Of a stretch of DNA of 64,000 nucleotides, positions 1 through 11,782 are shown in pieces. The position numbers and the translations under genes are program-made. Numbering within the stretch: position 1 is the stretch's first letter; each line of letters begins with the position of its first letter. Below the pieces are notes generated by a model, which did no database searches, was not told the origin of the DNA, and was given only the letters and a program-made list of their open reading frames with translations. The stretch comes from Dioscorea cayenensis subsp. rotundata (Eukaryota; Streptophyta; Magnoliopsida; Dioscoreales; Dioscoreaceae), in assembly GCF_009730915.1 (NCBI RefSeq), contig NC_052475.1, positions 21,696,285 to 21,760,284 on the forward strand, in the 5' to 3' direction.

Positions 1-685
1 GAACATTAAATTTTATCTATGAGCTTGATTACCAGGTTATCTGCCACCATATTTTGTTTTGCCACTCTTATTTGTGCAATGATGTGTGGGAACTACATCA
101 ATTTTTTTTTTTTTTTGGTTAACTAGCCATTTCTTGCATTGACATCCTTTTCTCATGGCTTTGGATTGTTTTTTTTCTTTTTTCTTTTTTAGTTATTTTG
201 TGGACCGAGTTATTATTATTTTACCATACAGTGCATTAAACACACATATCTAGTCAGTTTTTGTTTAAAAATATGGACTGTTAGAGCAGATTGAATTTTT
301 GGTAGGTTTATGTTTGAATTTGTACAATCCTACAATTTCTGGATTATAATGAAAAATTTTAATATTAGATAATTATGGTTGAAATTGTTGATGGTTGATG
401 TTGTATTCTTATTATAATTGAAGGTAACTGCTCATGTTTTAATAGCAATTATTCACTTTATGTTAAAATGTCAACACATTTTATTTGTTGAACTTTGGTT
501 CTATTGTTTTTCTAATTCTGTGATGATATTTAATCTCATAAATCATAATTATATATATATATATATATATTATATTGAGATCAGTATGCTTTGTTTATAA
601 TTTTATGAGACAATATATTTAAAGATATAATCAAATGGAGAAGACTAATTAACAACTTGAAGACAATGAATTAGTAGATTAAATT
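1..685. other. AT-rich intergenic DNA, no gene seen
   Basis: No supported gene on either strand. The stretch has T-rich tracts and an (AT)n microsatellite near 546-572. The short open frame at 418-600 runs through the microsatellite and has no protein-like composition. Confidence 0.6.
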
Positions 686-1310
686 TCAGTTGTTCTTGTC
701 TCCCATTTCAACAGCATTCTTCACGGCATCAGCTGCACCTTGTGCCATGTTCTTCACTTATTCTCCTGTCTATATATATATTCACACACACACACACACA
801 GAGGCAAAATACATTAAGTCAGTACATAAATACAATTTAAGTTAATACTCTTTATAATTAAAGATTTCATTTATCTTATTGTCTAAAATTATTCTAGTTA
901 TTCTTGTATTTAAGTGTTGTTCAAGTGTTTTACTTCAGGAATATACTACTTGTAATATCAATGCAAGCATGAATGAGCTACATGTGGTATATTTGGCTTC
1001 TCTCCATGAATTATTAACCAAATATAATTATGTGTTAATAGAAGTTTGATTAACCTAAGATACAAGTTTTACTTAAAAAATGGAATGCCACACACACACA
1101 CATATATATACAAATATAATAGATTTAAAGAGATAAGGCATATTGATCACTTGTAGTATATACAAACATATTATTGAACAAAAAAGTGCTAATTAAAGAA
1201 GAATATTGTATAAGTATATAAGAAAGTGTGATGGATTGAATATGATTATACCTGGGGGCATGGCCTGCAGCCTGGCCAGCCTTGTAGCTTATATTAGATT
1301 GATCAGCAAT
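686..1310 (-). pseudogene. relic of a small LEA/KIN-like hydrophilic protein gene
   Basis: Two exon-like pieces match the two ends of the small hydrophilic stress proteins of the KIN/LEA-like family (typically about 65 residues, N-terminal YQAGQAKGQ-type, C-terminal AQGAADAVKNA-type). Exon 1 (1252-1310) reads ADQSNISYKAGQAAGH and meets a GT donor at 1250-1251. The last exon (stop 686-688) reads NMAQGAADAVKNAVEMGDKNN. The expected ATG before Ala-Asp-Gln is ATT at 1308-1310, and no in-frame ATG precedes it nearby. The end of exon 1 has extra C residues that shift the frame. The central part expected between the two pieces (MMDKA...AKES-type) is not found in 760-1250, which is AT-rich with (CA)n and (TA)n runs. 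I read this as a dead copy; a functional gene with an unusual start is less likely. Confidence 0.5.
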
Positions 1311-2538
1311 TGATGGTGATGGTGATGGTGATGGTGATGATGATTGATTGATTGATATTGTTGTGTTATAAATGTTACAGTATGAATAAATAGAAATGAA
1401 TTAGTTTTAAGGGGGCATTTATAGGTGGAGGTTTGGAATACGTGCCTTGAATGCAATTTTAAATGACCCTCTTTAATAGCACTTGACCAGGAACCTCTGG
1501 ATCTGTCAAACAATTTGCTTTGGTCCTCTTTTATAGGTGGTAGTAAATTATAGTTTTATAGATTTACATTTGCTTTGGTCCTCACAAAATTGATAATTGT
1601 TGTTTTACTTTTACCAATGGACAATCTCTATAAATCATTGCCATTTGTTCATATAGACTATTAAAATTTTTACCCAAAAAAAAAAAAAAACCAAAACCAA
1701 AGCATCCCTTGATGTATATATATATATATAAATCAAGGGTCAGGCTAAGTAATAAGTCTACTTGGATGCATGTAAGCAAATGGCAAATAGAATATTGGGT
1801 TTATTAACTTTATTTTACAAAAGCACAGTAGAAATTATCTGCCTGTAATTCTTTTTTTGGCTCCTTAACAACAAAGCATTAGATGTTTTCTTGGAGATCA
1901 TGCTCAATATGGGGGTGAACAAACACTGTTAAAAGTCTGACAAGTTTGAGGATCAAAATGACAATGACTTCACTGAAAATCTTGGTTGCACTCAGAATTC
2001 AATGATAAAACCAAATTAGTGCAGCCAGTGCATAGTCAAAGCCTGTCAATCTCTAGTTTTCAAGCTTCAAATTCAGAATCATCAAAAGAGACATTCCTGC
2101 AGAAAGAATAAATCCTTCTTTAGTATAAATGATAAGACCAGAGCCTGGGAGCAGCAAACAAGGGATATATGCAGGATTGGTTCCCTGCTTGCAAGCAATG
2201 GTCAAAGAGCAGTAAAGCATAAATCTAATTTAATCTATGCAGCTTGTTCTCCATGAACATTCAAACACCAATAACAACAACAGCAGAATGAGAAACCCAA
2301 TTATATCTAAGAAATGAATCGAATTTATTTGGAGTCATAGCCTTTGTTTTTTGAACATTTTATGGAAAGTTAGTGAGACAAATGTGAATCACAGACACAA
2401 AAACTTTTGACAGAGTTGAGATAAAAGCTGCGGATCAGCTTGCTTACTTACAAATTATGACCTCCAGGTATTTATATCTGATTACATGCATACTATGCAC
2501 ATCAGCATTTACATAAGGAAAGAGAAGCTTGGGCTATT
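1311..2538. other. intergenic DNA and 3' flank of the PI4K gene
   Basis: No gene is supported. A (GATGGT)n-type repeat near 1313-1345 yields a false His-rich frame on the minus strand. There is an A tract near 1675-1690 and a (TA)n run near 1716-1730. The segment just below 2539 is the likely 3' UTR of the kinase gene. Confidence 0.55.
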
Positions 2539-4887
2539 CTACTTGGAGAGTTCATCGAGGTAACGATCCATGATGTCGGAGATGGAGTCCATGAATGCAG
2601 CTTCACTAGTTCCAGGAAGAACAGCATCTTTTGCTTCACGGATAATATCCTCGATTTTGGATTCCTTCTTGAGGGTTTCCCTGCATAAGATGCTTCCAAT
2701 TTCATATGGAGTCAGCCCCCTCTCAACCCCCTTCTTCAACAGCATGGTAGAAATGCGAAGAGTGCGACGGCATTCAGGTGAAAGTTCCCAGCCATAGAAC
2801 CTCAGAAGCGCAATATCTTCCTCAGCATCTAGTGATCTTATATAGTCCATGGTCACAGAATTAAAAGGTTCACGGGATTGGGGCCAATAAAGCCATTCGA
2901 AGGTGCAATCCTCGAACTGCATATGGTACAACATGTGAAATTAGAATATATTCTTCTGGTAGGGATACCAGAAATCTAAGACATCAATGACAGTAAATGT
3001 TAATTTATAAACCACACTAGGGGTCGTATTAAACGGTGAAGAAAACAAGTTAAAGAGAAGGCTACACGAGCTATGCCACCTACGCAAGTGCAGCAACTTG
3101 CTGCTTGGATTTAAGCAAACATCTCAGATATACTGGATTGCAAATAATTTACCTAATAGCTTCAATCGTACTATGTATCTTTTCGTGTTATTAGCATAAA
3201 CATAAAAAACAACTCTGTTATCATAACTATTGACAAAGACATAATAATAATATTTTTCACATGACCAACATTTTAGGGAAAAAAAATCTAGATAGTTTCA
3301 ACCATACCTACAACTAGAATGCAAAGAACTATTTCCAGTAAACTTAGATAATTACAATTCAGCCTTTTGTTAAAGCATGTAAAAGACATGGTCAAAGGGA
3401 AAAATGGGAAGCAAAAGCAAAGTACTACTAAAATCAGCATTGTCTGAAGGAAATATCATACAGGAAAATAAGAAACCTAGTAATTCTTGCTCAAGCTCTA
3501 CCAAGCATATAAGGAATAATACATGTATACTCACATTCTCAGGTAAGCAATATCCATGATCAATTGGGACCAGCACAATGCGCCCTTCTTCCCCTTCTTT
3601 GTGGATTAAAATATTGCCAGCATGTCTATCTGCATTTGCCAATCTTATATCCAACACAGCAATCTTATGAACCTCTTCCACAGGGAAAGCACGGGGCCCC
3701 ATATCCTCACAACTTCCAGAGTTCTCCACAAACATTTGCAAGGATCCAATCTTACAATTCTTCGCTCTATAGCCATACCCACCAGGATGATTAAAAGCAC
3801 CATGCAAACATCGCACCATGACTGTTGGGGGGACACCAGAAAACCCTACTTCATCACCTACAAATGAGTGACGGCCGTCGATTGGGTGGTCAAGCATGTA
3901 TGCTGCAACTTCCCTCAGGGCACCCTCTCCAACCCGAGTCCCCCTCTTCAACCCTTCACCATCAGTTGACAAGGGAAGTCCTCGAGGATTGTTCTCAGCC
4001 ATTGGTTCCTCATCAATCGGCTTAAAGACAGCAACAATTCTTTCACCAGAGAGGTCATGCATGAAATAAGCTCCACCTGATCCCTCTGAAGACATGATTG
4101 GTGCATTGCCCTTCTCCAATCCAGCATAAGTATCCTGAATGAGATCCTTAATTATTTGTGAATACTTGACTTTAGGGTTTCCAATTACTGGTTCAACCCA
4201 AGAATCTCTGTCCTGTTTTTTGGTAATAACCTGAACGTTTTCTGCTCTTGACTCGTCCTTTGTATCAGGTGCCACTATTGAAAGCTCAAAATCCTTCTCA
4301 AAAGGCTTAGTCCTGATCTTTGCTGATTTGCCAACAATCAAGTGGATAACAGCGTCATTTTTTCTACACACATCATCAATCAGTTGCTGGTCATCAAGCT
4401 CCTCACCATCACAAATAAGTTTCTGGTCATTAAGATTGACAAAATCCTCACCCTTTTTTGCTATCTGCTGCTTAACATAAGCAATGCTGCGGGACCTCTC
4501 CACATGAAACTTGAATTTTTTCCCACATGCAGTCTTCACTGTAAGACAACAAAGATCAGAGAGGCGGATAACCAGATGAAGTACCTTCCCATCAGTCACA
4601 CCGTAGTCCCGGACGAGGGAATCATTCCGAGCAAGCTCTCGGCCATCAAAGACCAACTTCTGCTTCTTTACCACAAATCCCTTGAAACTCTGGATTCTGA
4701 GCTTAACTAATGCAATGGAATCAGATTCCTGTACAGACAACGGCATTACTGATGAACCTGGGACTGTAAGATAGATGAGAATTGACTCAGGCAAGCAATG
4801 TGGTGACCGAATGCCGTCAGACATGTATGGTGAAAGTGGTGAATCTTCCCCGATGGGGCTGAGCGCTGCAAGGCCGGCTGAAGACAT
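2539..4887 (-). CDS. PI4KG: phosphatidylinositol 4-kinase gamma, ubiquitin-like domain type
   Basis: Plant type II PI4K (gamma class), of the group with tandem ubiquitin-like domains; members bind ubiquitin-pathway partners and several act as protein kinases. Two coding exons, 3535-4887 and 2539-2916, are joined by a GT..AG intron and give 576 residues, close to the roughly 565 usual for this class. Two ubiquitin-like domains lie at about residues 36-108 and 111-190. The PI3/PI4-kinase-like domain follows: the ATP-binding Lys in VFKPIDEEP near residue 287, a catalytic loop NADRHAGNI near 416, and the metal-binding motif IDHGYCLPE near 441, just before the intron. Exon 2 starts FEDCTFEWLYWPQ and contains the conserved PGTSEAAF block. 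The start is the first ATG after a likely 5' UTR acceptor. No frame breaks were seen. The family call is firm; the exact paralogue is not decided. Confidence 0.95.
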
Positions 4888-5780
4888 CTCCTAATAGTAA
4901 TTACTTAAAAACCCAATAAACCGAAGAATAAATGGAACTAAAAAGCTATCTCAAAACCAAGAATCCATCTCTGGCTCCAGTCTCTCTCATGAAAGAACTC
5001 TCCAAGAGTCGAATAGCCCAAGATTGCCTAACTCCACAAAACGATCAGGAATTGAACAGGATACAAGGCAAAAGGTCAGACCTTTAGATCATACCCCAGC
5101 AGGCCCAAAAGAGCCCTAGGGACAAAATACCTTTTTCCTCATCTTCATCAACCACAAAGGCCCTAGATCTACAGAAAAAAAAAACTTTTCAGCAACCAGG
5201 GTCAAATCCAACAGCAATGCTAAATCTAAAGTCCAAATAATGTTTCTAATCAACTACAGGAATTACAAAACATGATAAAAGAACAGATCCTCACCAAGTA
5301 GAGACGAATCAGTAGGAAATAGGAATGAAAGCAAAACGCCGCTGGATCGAACCCTAAAAGCCCCGGGAAAAGGCAAAACAAGGTCCAATCCAACACTTCA
5401 AAACCCTAGAAAAGAAATAAAAAAACAGAAAAAACGTGAAACACCATTCAAGAAATTAATATTCCATTCAACAAAAATGCAGCATAGGATACCAAGCTAG
5501 ATCTCAAAATCAACATACAGGAAAAAAAAATAAAAAAAAAAATCCCAAAACCTAACACAAAGAGACAGCGAAAACACACAGATCCTCACCGAAAATGGGA
5601 CTTCGATCAGGGCCAACGCCAAGAAAAGGGGCTTCAAACGACGAAGAAGCAAAGGAGAAGATCCGATCTTCGCCTTCTCTACGACTCTCTCGCAAGCACT
5701 CTCTCTCTCTCTCTCTCTCTCTCAAGAGAAAATCGAAGAAAAACAAGGAAGTGAATGAAAAGAGGTAGGCGGAGCCGACG
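4888..5780 (-). promoter_or_regulatory. 5' leader of the PI4K gene with a probable leader intron
   Basis: A probable acceptor (CTATTAG) sits three bases before the ATG at 4887. Probable donors of the form GGTGAGGATC lie near 5588 and 5293 on the minus strand, so the leader likely holds a 0.4-0.7 kb intron, perhaps with two alternative donors. A (CT)n run at about 5697-5722, GA-rich in the transcript, lies in the presumed first leader exon. Inferred from splice motifs only. Confidence 0.5.
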
Positions 5781-5797
5781 AGATGGGTGCCTTCGCG

Positions 5798-5809
5798 GTA
5801 TATATACCG
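5798..5809 (-). promoter_or_regulatory. probable TATA box of the PI4K gene
   Basis: The palindrome GGTATATATACC lies about 30-50 bases upstream of the presumed leader. It is strand-symmetric, but the only gene placed to use it is the minus-strand kinase gene. Confidence 0.4.
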
Positions 5810-5810
5810 A

Positions 5811-7169
5811 TTGACCCAGAACTGATGACCGTATTGGTTTTTGACGGCGTTACTTTACAAATAACGGCCGTTTCCTTTGCCTCTCCTTCCTGGAAGGAGA
5901 GCTTTCCGAAGTTACGGAAATACCCTTTTTTGAAATTCTAGAGCAGTCCTCTGATGGGTTGGTGTTTTAAAAAAAAAGTCAATAATAAATTTATTTTTAT
6001 TTCAACTTATATTTATTTCATTTTTATGCCATATTAATAAAAATTAAATTAAATTTATATCTATATACATGAACCTGTACGTACAGACTCGTATTTACAA
6101 TCAGCGATTTGTTACAATGAATTTTGAATTCGAAATTTTTTAATTATTTTATTTTCATTTTTTGGAATCACAATAGCTATTGTTGGACTATCAGCTTATT
6201 AAGGAATTTAATTTATAGAAAAAATAATAATTTTGCATAATAACAAATTAAAACTAAAAATTTTGAAAATTATTCACTTTATTAAATAAGTTAATTAATA
6301 AAGATAACGGTGGGGGGTAAAATTGTCTTTTTAAGTCAACAAGATTTAAAGAAAGGAGAAGATAGAACCGATGACGTGTTAGCTTGCTCGTGAGACGTAA
6401 CGCCGTTATATTTGACGGTGAATTACGTGGTCCGTCAAACAATGAAGCGCCACGTCATGCCTAGCAGTCTTCTAGATTATCTAACGTGGCCTTCAAGTCT
6501 GCGTCCTAATCTTTTATTTTCCCATTTTACCCCAACCTTCTGATTGTTGTTCATGTCTAAGGCTTGAAGTTAGGAGGGTATTATAGAAATTTTACTATTT
6601 AAATTAATCCCCTCTAAATATTCGCGTCCTGGTTTTTATGAAATTTTGCAATATATATATATATATATTTAATGTAAAGCTTATAATCAGACAAATAAAG
6701 ATAATTTTATTGATTAATTGCGTACAGAAATTTTTTTTTGATTAATTTGATTAATTTCCTAATTAAATCAAACATAAAATATGTACAATCAAAATAAATA
6801 ACATCTTTTTCACCAAAATATACAAACAACTCACTTCTTATATATATATATATATATATATAATCTCATATGAAATCTGAAAGCGGAGCTTGTTATTTTC
6901 GTAAAAAAAAAAAACAAACAATAAAATAAACTAAAATCTGTAAGCATCTATTTATAATTTTTATTTTTATTTGACAAAAATCGCAGCATATTCTTTATAT
7001 AAATTGTTTTAATAGCCATAACTCTTATATAATAAACTTGCCAATTAATTCAATTAGCTGTTTTTATGTGTGAAACAAAAATCATAATAATTAAAGTATT
7101 TTTATATAAAAACTATCATAAAATTGACCCATTTTTTTTAGGCGAAACAAAATATTTCAAGGGATGCGA
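5811..7169. other. AT-rich intergenic DNA, no gene seen
   Basis: Upstream flank of the PI4K gene. It contains (AT)n runs near 6650-6670 and 6838-6862. No coding frame with protein-like composition was found on either strand. Confidence 0.55.
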
Positions 7170-7989
7170 TGCCAATATATTAAGAGGTCGTTGGTTTGCT
7201 ATTTTATCCCCCCACTTTTTTCCTTGTCAGATAACCCAAGTTTATTATTTAAAGTATTGAAACATTTCTCCCAAATTTTCACTTTCCCTCTAACTCCCTG
7301 CAAGGTTTCCACTTCCTTTTTAGTCTCTCTTTTATGGGGTCTTTTCGTTTCCGTCCTTATTCCCCAAACAGAGTTAATAAAGGTGTTAAATGGCTATGGA
7401 AGTTACCATAATGTCCTTTTTGTATGGAGAAACTTCCCAGGCACGTGAAATGATGAGTGTGCCCTTGAAAATCTTGGTAACCACGCATGGTTGGACGGTT
7501 AGATTTGTGAGGAGTTGGGATTCACGGAGGGGCCGCTTTTCTCTAATGGTGGCGTCTGTTCGTCTTCTATACATTGTGGGCAAGCGGTTGGAGAACCCTT
7601 TCCCAGCAATCGTCTTCCTCGCGAGCGTCGGCTTTCGTCTTTTTCGAATCTCTTGTTCTCCCATTAACGAACGGCCGACCACTGAAGAAGTTTGTCAAAG
7701 GAGATTGCAACCAAAAGGTGAGAAAACATGCCTTCAAGAAGGTGGATGATAGTGCTATGTGTGGTGTTTAGATGTTGTGACATTGCTTCGTTTGTGTGTG
7801 AAATAAGACTTTATTATGATGATGCGTATAGACTTGAGATTGTCATTTAGTTTGTGCATCGTATTATGTAATATTTGAGTTAATGTGTAACATGAGATGT
7901 TTCTGTGTACAATACCTTCTTCGTGTGTAAAATAAGTATGCTCGTATTTAAGATATTGATTTATTTTTATTTTATTTCCACAATAGACG

Positions 7990-10900
7990 ATGTCGACAAC
8001 GTTTGTAAATGCACGGTGTTACCTAGCTCCTGTTGTAGAACTGATCTCCGTATTAAGGAAGGATATGAACATGCGGCACTGGGAGATACTCCGAGGCACT
8101 CCTTTTGCCCATTTCATGGATGTCGCTCCCATCATCCAGGAGAGAGGGTGACTGACGCGCTGCTGTAGGTGTATGACGATCGCACCCAACGCTTTAAGAT
8201 AGGAGAGAGCATGCTCTCATTCAGGCCAAAAGACGTGGCACTCATTCTCGGTCTCCGTTGTGGAGGGGATATTGTATCGTTCAAACATGAGAAGATCCAA
8301 AGCGAGTTTGAGGAGTCATTCCTTAGTAAAATGCATAATCGTCACCGTGACGCAATTAAAGACAACCTATGCTTGCTCGTGCGAAGAAAAGGCGGTGACG
8401 AGGAGACATTTGTAAAGCTTCTAATCGTCTACTTCATGGCTACCATTTTCTTCCCAAGCACTTTTCTTAATGCGCCAATATTTGCGGCCAAGTACGCTAA
8501 TGATCTTCCCTCACTTGGGCGTTATGCTTGGGCCCATGCCGTTCACAGGTGGCTGATGGTCGATCTCCCCACAACAGCCGAACGTGTACAGATGCTGTGC
8601 AAAGGAAAGTACACCACCGTAGGTTACTTGAAAGGGTGCACCGTCGCCCTCATCATTTGGTTCTACAAGATAACTGGCAGTGTGAAAAAACAGCGGCTGG
8701 GAAAGACACCCCGCATAGTGTGTTATGGGGAAACCAATTACATCAAGGCAAGTTCAATCGATCCTCTGTTGAAGTCACTTAAAGGAAAAGAAGTAAGTTT
8801 GTGTCAAACTCTAGCAAAAATATGTAAATTATGTTATTTTCTATATATTAAATTGTTTAATTGTGTATAATATTATTGTCATATGTATAATATATTTTAC
8901 ATGTCTAATAATATATTTTCCTATGCATAACAGAGGCTACCTGTGTAACGAAACATATTCATGTGTAAATTATGTACTTTTTGTGTATAATAAGCCTTAC
9001 ATGCTTAAATTAATAATAGTTCTTGTGTATAATGTTGCAGTTCTACGAACTTGTTCCAGCCAACAATGAGGAGACTGAACTCATTGGCGTTGGAAGGTGG
9101 GAAAGCAGAAAGCAAGGTTACGAGAGGTCTTCTGAAGTAACCGAGCGAAAGAGAAGGGCCGGACGCCGCTCCCCGACAATGAGGCCTGTAGAAAGGAAAC
9201 ATGCCTCCCCTAAGGTATCCTCGGCAAAACCAAGCGGACAGCAAGCAAGGAAGCGACCTAGGGGGGACTTTTCCCCTTACGACTCATCAAAATTCTCTCG
9301 CCGTCAATCAGAGGGAGACGACGATGATGTACATAACCTCTTGCAGCGGATATTAGAAGAAGTTCGTGGTATGCGTGCGCGTTTGGACGAGCGCGATGCG
9401 AATGATGAAAGGCGGTCGAGGGTCGTATCAAGGTCACCACCACCGGATAGTAACATACAGCGGGAACCAACGGTTCGTTCTCCCCTTTTTTCTTCAGGTA
9501 GGAGATTCAAGCGGGTAGCCCGGGGTTTTAGGGGCCGGTTTGGCCTGACTCGGGAAAGGGACACTTCAAAAACGACCCCTGACGCTCCTGATGCTGATGA
9601 TACCCAAGAGCCCCCAGCGTCATCCCCTGTTGCAGAGCTTGCACATTCTCATGTTGCGGAGGATGTACTTGTAAATAAAAATACCAAGCTTGATGGCCCA
9701 GCGCCTGTTGCAGGACCTGCCCCTATGACAGAGCCTGCGCCTATTGCAGTGACTTCCACCAGCAAAGGTAGTAAAGTTGACACACAGCCAAGGCGAGTAA
9801 CTCGCCGCATGGCTAAGGCAGATATATTTCTGGCTGTCCCACCGAAACAATCATCGAAGAAGGTTCCACCAAAGAAAGCTCCAGTCAGGGCCCCCAAGAA
9901 GGTTCCACCTAAGAAAACTGCGCGAAAGGGAACACGAAGCACAAGGACACATGCTCCGAAAAACCAATCACCTATGCGAGCCCCACCGAGGAGAATGTTC
10001 CCACTTCACTCCACTTCAGCTGACACAACAGATGCCGACGAAGCGGCCTTAGGAGAAGTGGCAGCACTTGTCGAATCCCTAACTGGAATGAAGAATACAT
10101 CAGAGTAAAGCAATCCGCTTGCAATAGTGCCATACGAGGTTCCACCAAGAGAGACGACCCCTGAAGCGAAGACCCCTCCGGGTTTTCTCCCACAAAAAAA
10201 GAAATACCCAGGCTTCAGTAGGTTGAACCTGTTGGAACGGACATCCCTTACACATTATTTGAACACCCGAGTGGACAGGTAATATCCGTTGACTATGTAT
10301 GCCTCTTACTTGCATGTCTATATTACATTATACACGTGTAAATAAACTTCATAATTGTGTAAACAAACTTCATAATTGTGTAAACGATAGCTATATATGT
10401 GTATATTAGATAATATATGTGTAAATAAACACGTACCTGTGTAAAATGTAGCTATTTATGTGTAAATAACGTTTTAGATTTAACATAGTATAAATAGGTG
10501 TGTAATACAAATAGTAAATGTGTAAGAATAATTATTTATGTGTAACATATGATTGACGTTGAACTTTTCTTGACATATTGTTTCAGTTCAGTAGTGTGGA
10601 GGAATGACTATGCGTACACAACGCGTGATAGCATTTACATTCTCCTCGAGGGCAAAGATCAAGTCCCGGACGATGTTATCGATGTCTTGGTCCTCATCAT
10701 GCGTGAACAGTTAATATCAAATCCACTAGCATTCCAAAAACGAGCCGTCGTCACGCGTCCTCAAGCACTCGCCATGCAGAAGTTGGAAACCACGGCAGAC
10801 CTGGCTGCGTACATGATGGAGGATATAATGTTTGGCTACAAAAATGCTGACATTATCCTGATGCCAATAGTCTTCAACGGCCACTATCATTTGCTAATGC

Positions 10901-11476
10901 TTGACTTGGAGAATTCAAAATACATGCACTACTCGTCACTTCAGTCATCTATATACGACTCAGATGCCGTTGATAAGGTAAGTCCTTCGCAATCGTTTGC
11001 TATTCCTCTTCTAATGTACTTCTCACTGATGATGGAATATAATGCTTCAGCGGGATCTTTTTGAACTCGTACTGGAGGTTAACTTGGGCCACAACAAATT
11101 CAGAGATCTACCTCTAGAGTATGTGCATGACTACCTCCAACAACCCCCAAGCTGCAACGACTGCCCAACATTTTGCGTACGCTACATGGAGCAAATTTTG
11201 AATGGGGAACGACTGGACATATTATGGGGGAACATCCCGTATTTGAGACTGCGTTACGTATTATGGATATTAATTGATGGAATAACGCGAAAAATTATTT
11301 CTAACACAGTCGCGGAGACTGCCAAGGAGGGTAAAGAGAAAACTAAAACTGCAGTGGAGACTAGCCAGGCTGCTGAACCTACCGCAGAGTCTGCAGCGGA
11401 CGAAGAACCTGCCGTTGAGACTACTGACGACGCTGGTATTGCCCAGAACGCAATCCTGTTGACAAAATTTTTATAA
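7990..11476 (+). pseudogene. plant mobile domain plus Ulp1-like cysteine protease gene of the MULE, broken
   Basis: A long transposon-borne gene. The N-terminal part (from ATG 7990, then 8169-8791) is plant-mobile-domain/DUF1985-like: RCYLAPVVELISVLRKDM, then LSFRPKDVALILGLRCGGD. A GT donor at 8792 joins an exon at 9041, which encodes a basic, Pro/Lys-rich linker with repeats of the PPKKAPVRAPKK type. The C-terminal exons (about 10587-11476) are Ulp1-like: the catalytic His region is GHYHLLMLDLE and the Cys region is PSCNDCPTFCVRYME, where the usual DCG is DCP. Breaks: a one-base shift and a TAG near 8147-8168 between the first two blocks, and an in-frame TAA at 10106-10108 after which the frame continues to about 10280. 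Ulp1 proteases process SUMO; the role in MULEs is unproven. No longer likely to make full-length protein. Confidence 0.7.
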
Positions 11477-11782
11477 TATGGTGAATTGAAACTGCAAATG
11501 TTTGTACGTAAATCATATATGAATCCGGTTTACTAGAATTTTAACTATCTCTCAAAAATATCCAACTTAGTTGTATTTTACACAGCAGTATAAATTGTAT
11601 ACACAATGACATCATTAACAACGTGGAATTTTATCATTTTACACAGTAACCTTAAATATTACATAGGAAAAACTTCTAACACACAACAAACTGATTAACT
11701 ACACAATCCAAGTGATTAACTACACCAGCATACTATAAATGTCTAACAAAGGTAAAATTACTGCATAAAGAAGTTTTTATAT

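Noticed and set aside
1289..1513. Minus-strand frame with ten consecutive His codons
   Set aside because: It comes from a (GATGGT/GAT)n repeat read in one frame; its 3' part overlaps the LEA-like exon in another frame.
4342..4710. 122-codon plus-strand frame
   Set aside because: Antisense shadow of the ubiquitin-like domains of the PI4K exon.
7386..7749. Overlapping frames on both strands near the left end of the MULE
   Set aside because: No domain or recognisable similarity; most likely part of the element's terminal region or untranslated leader.
9258..9942. Several minus-strand frames of 70-97 codons
   Set aside because: Shadows of the basic linker exon of the PMD-Ulp1 gene.
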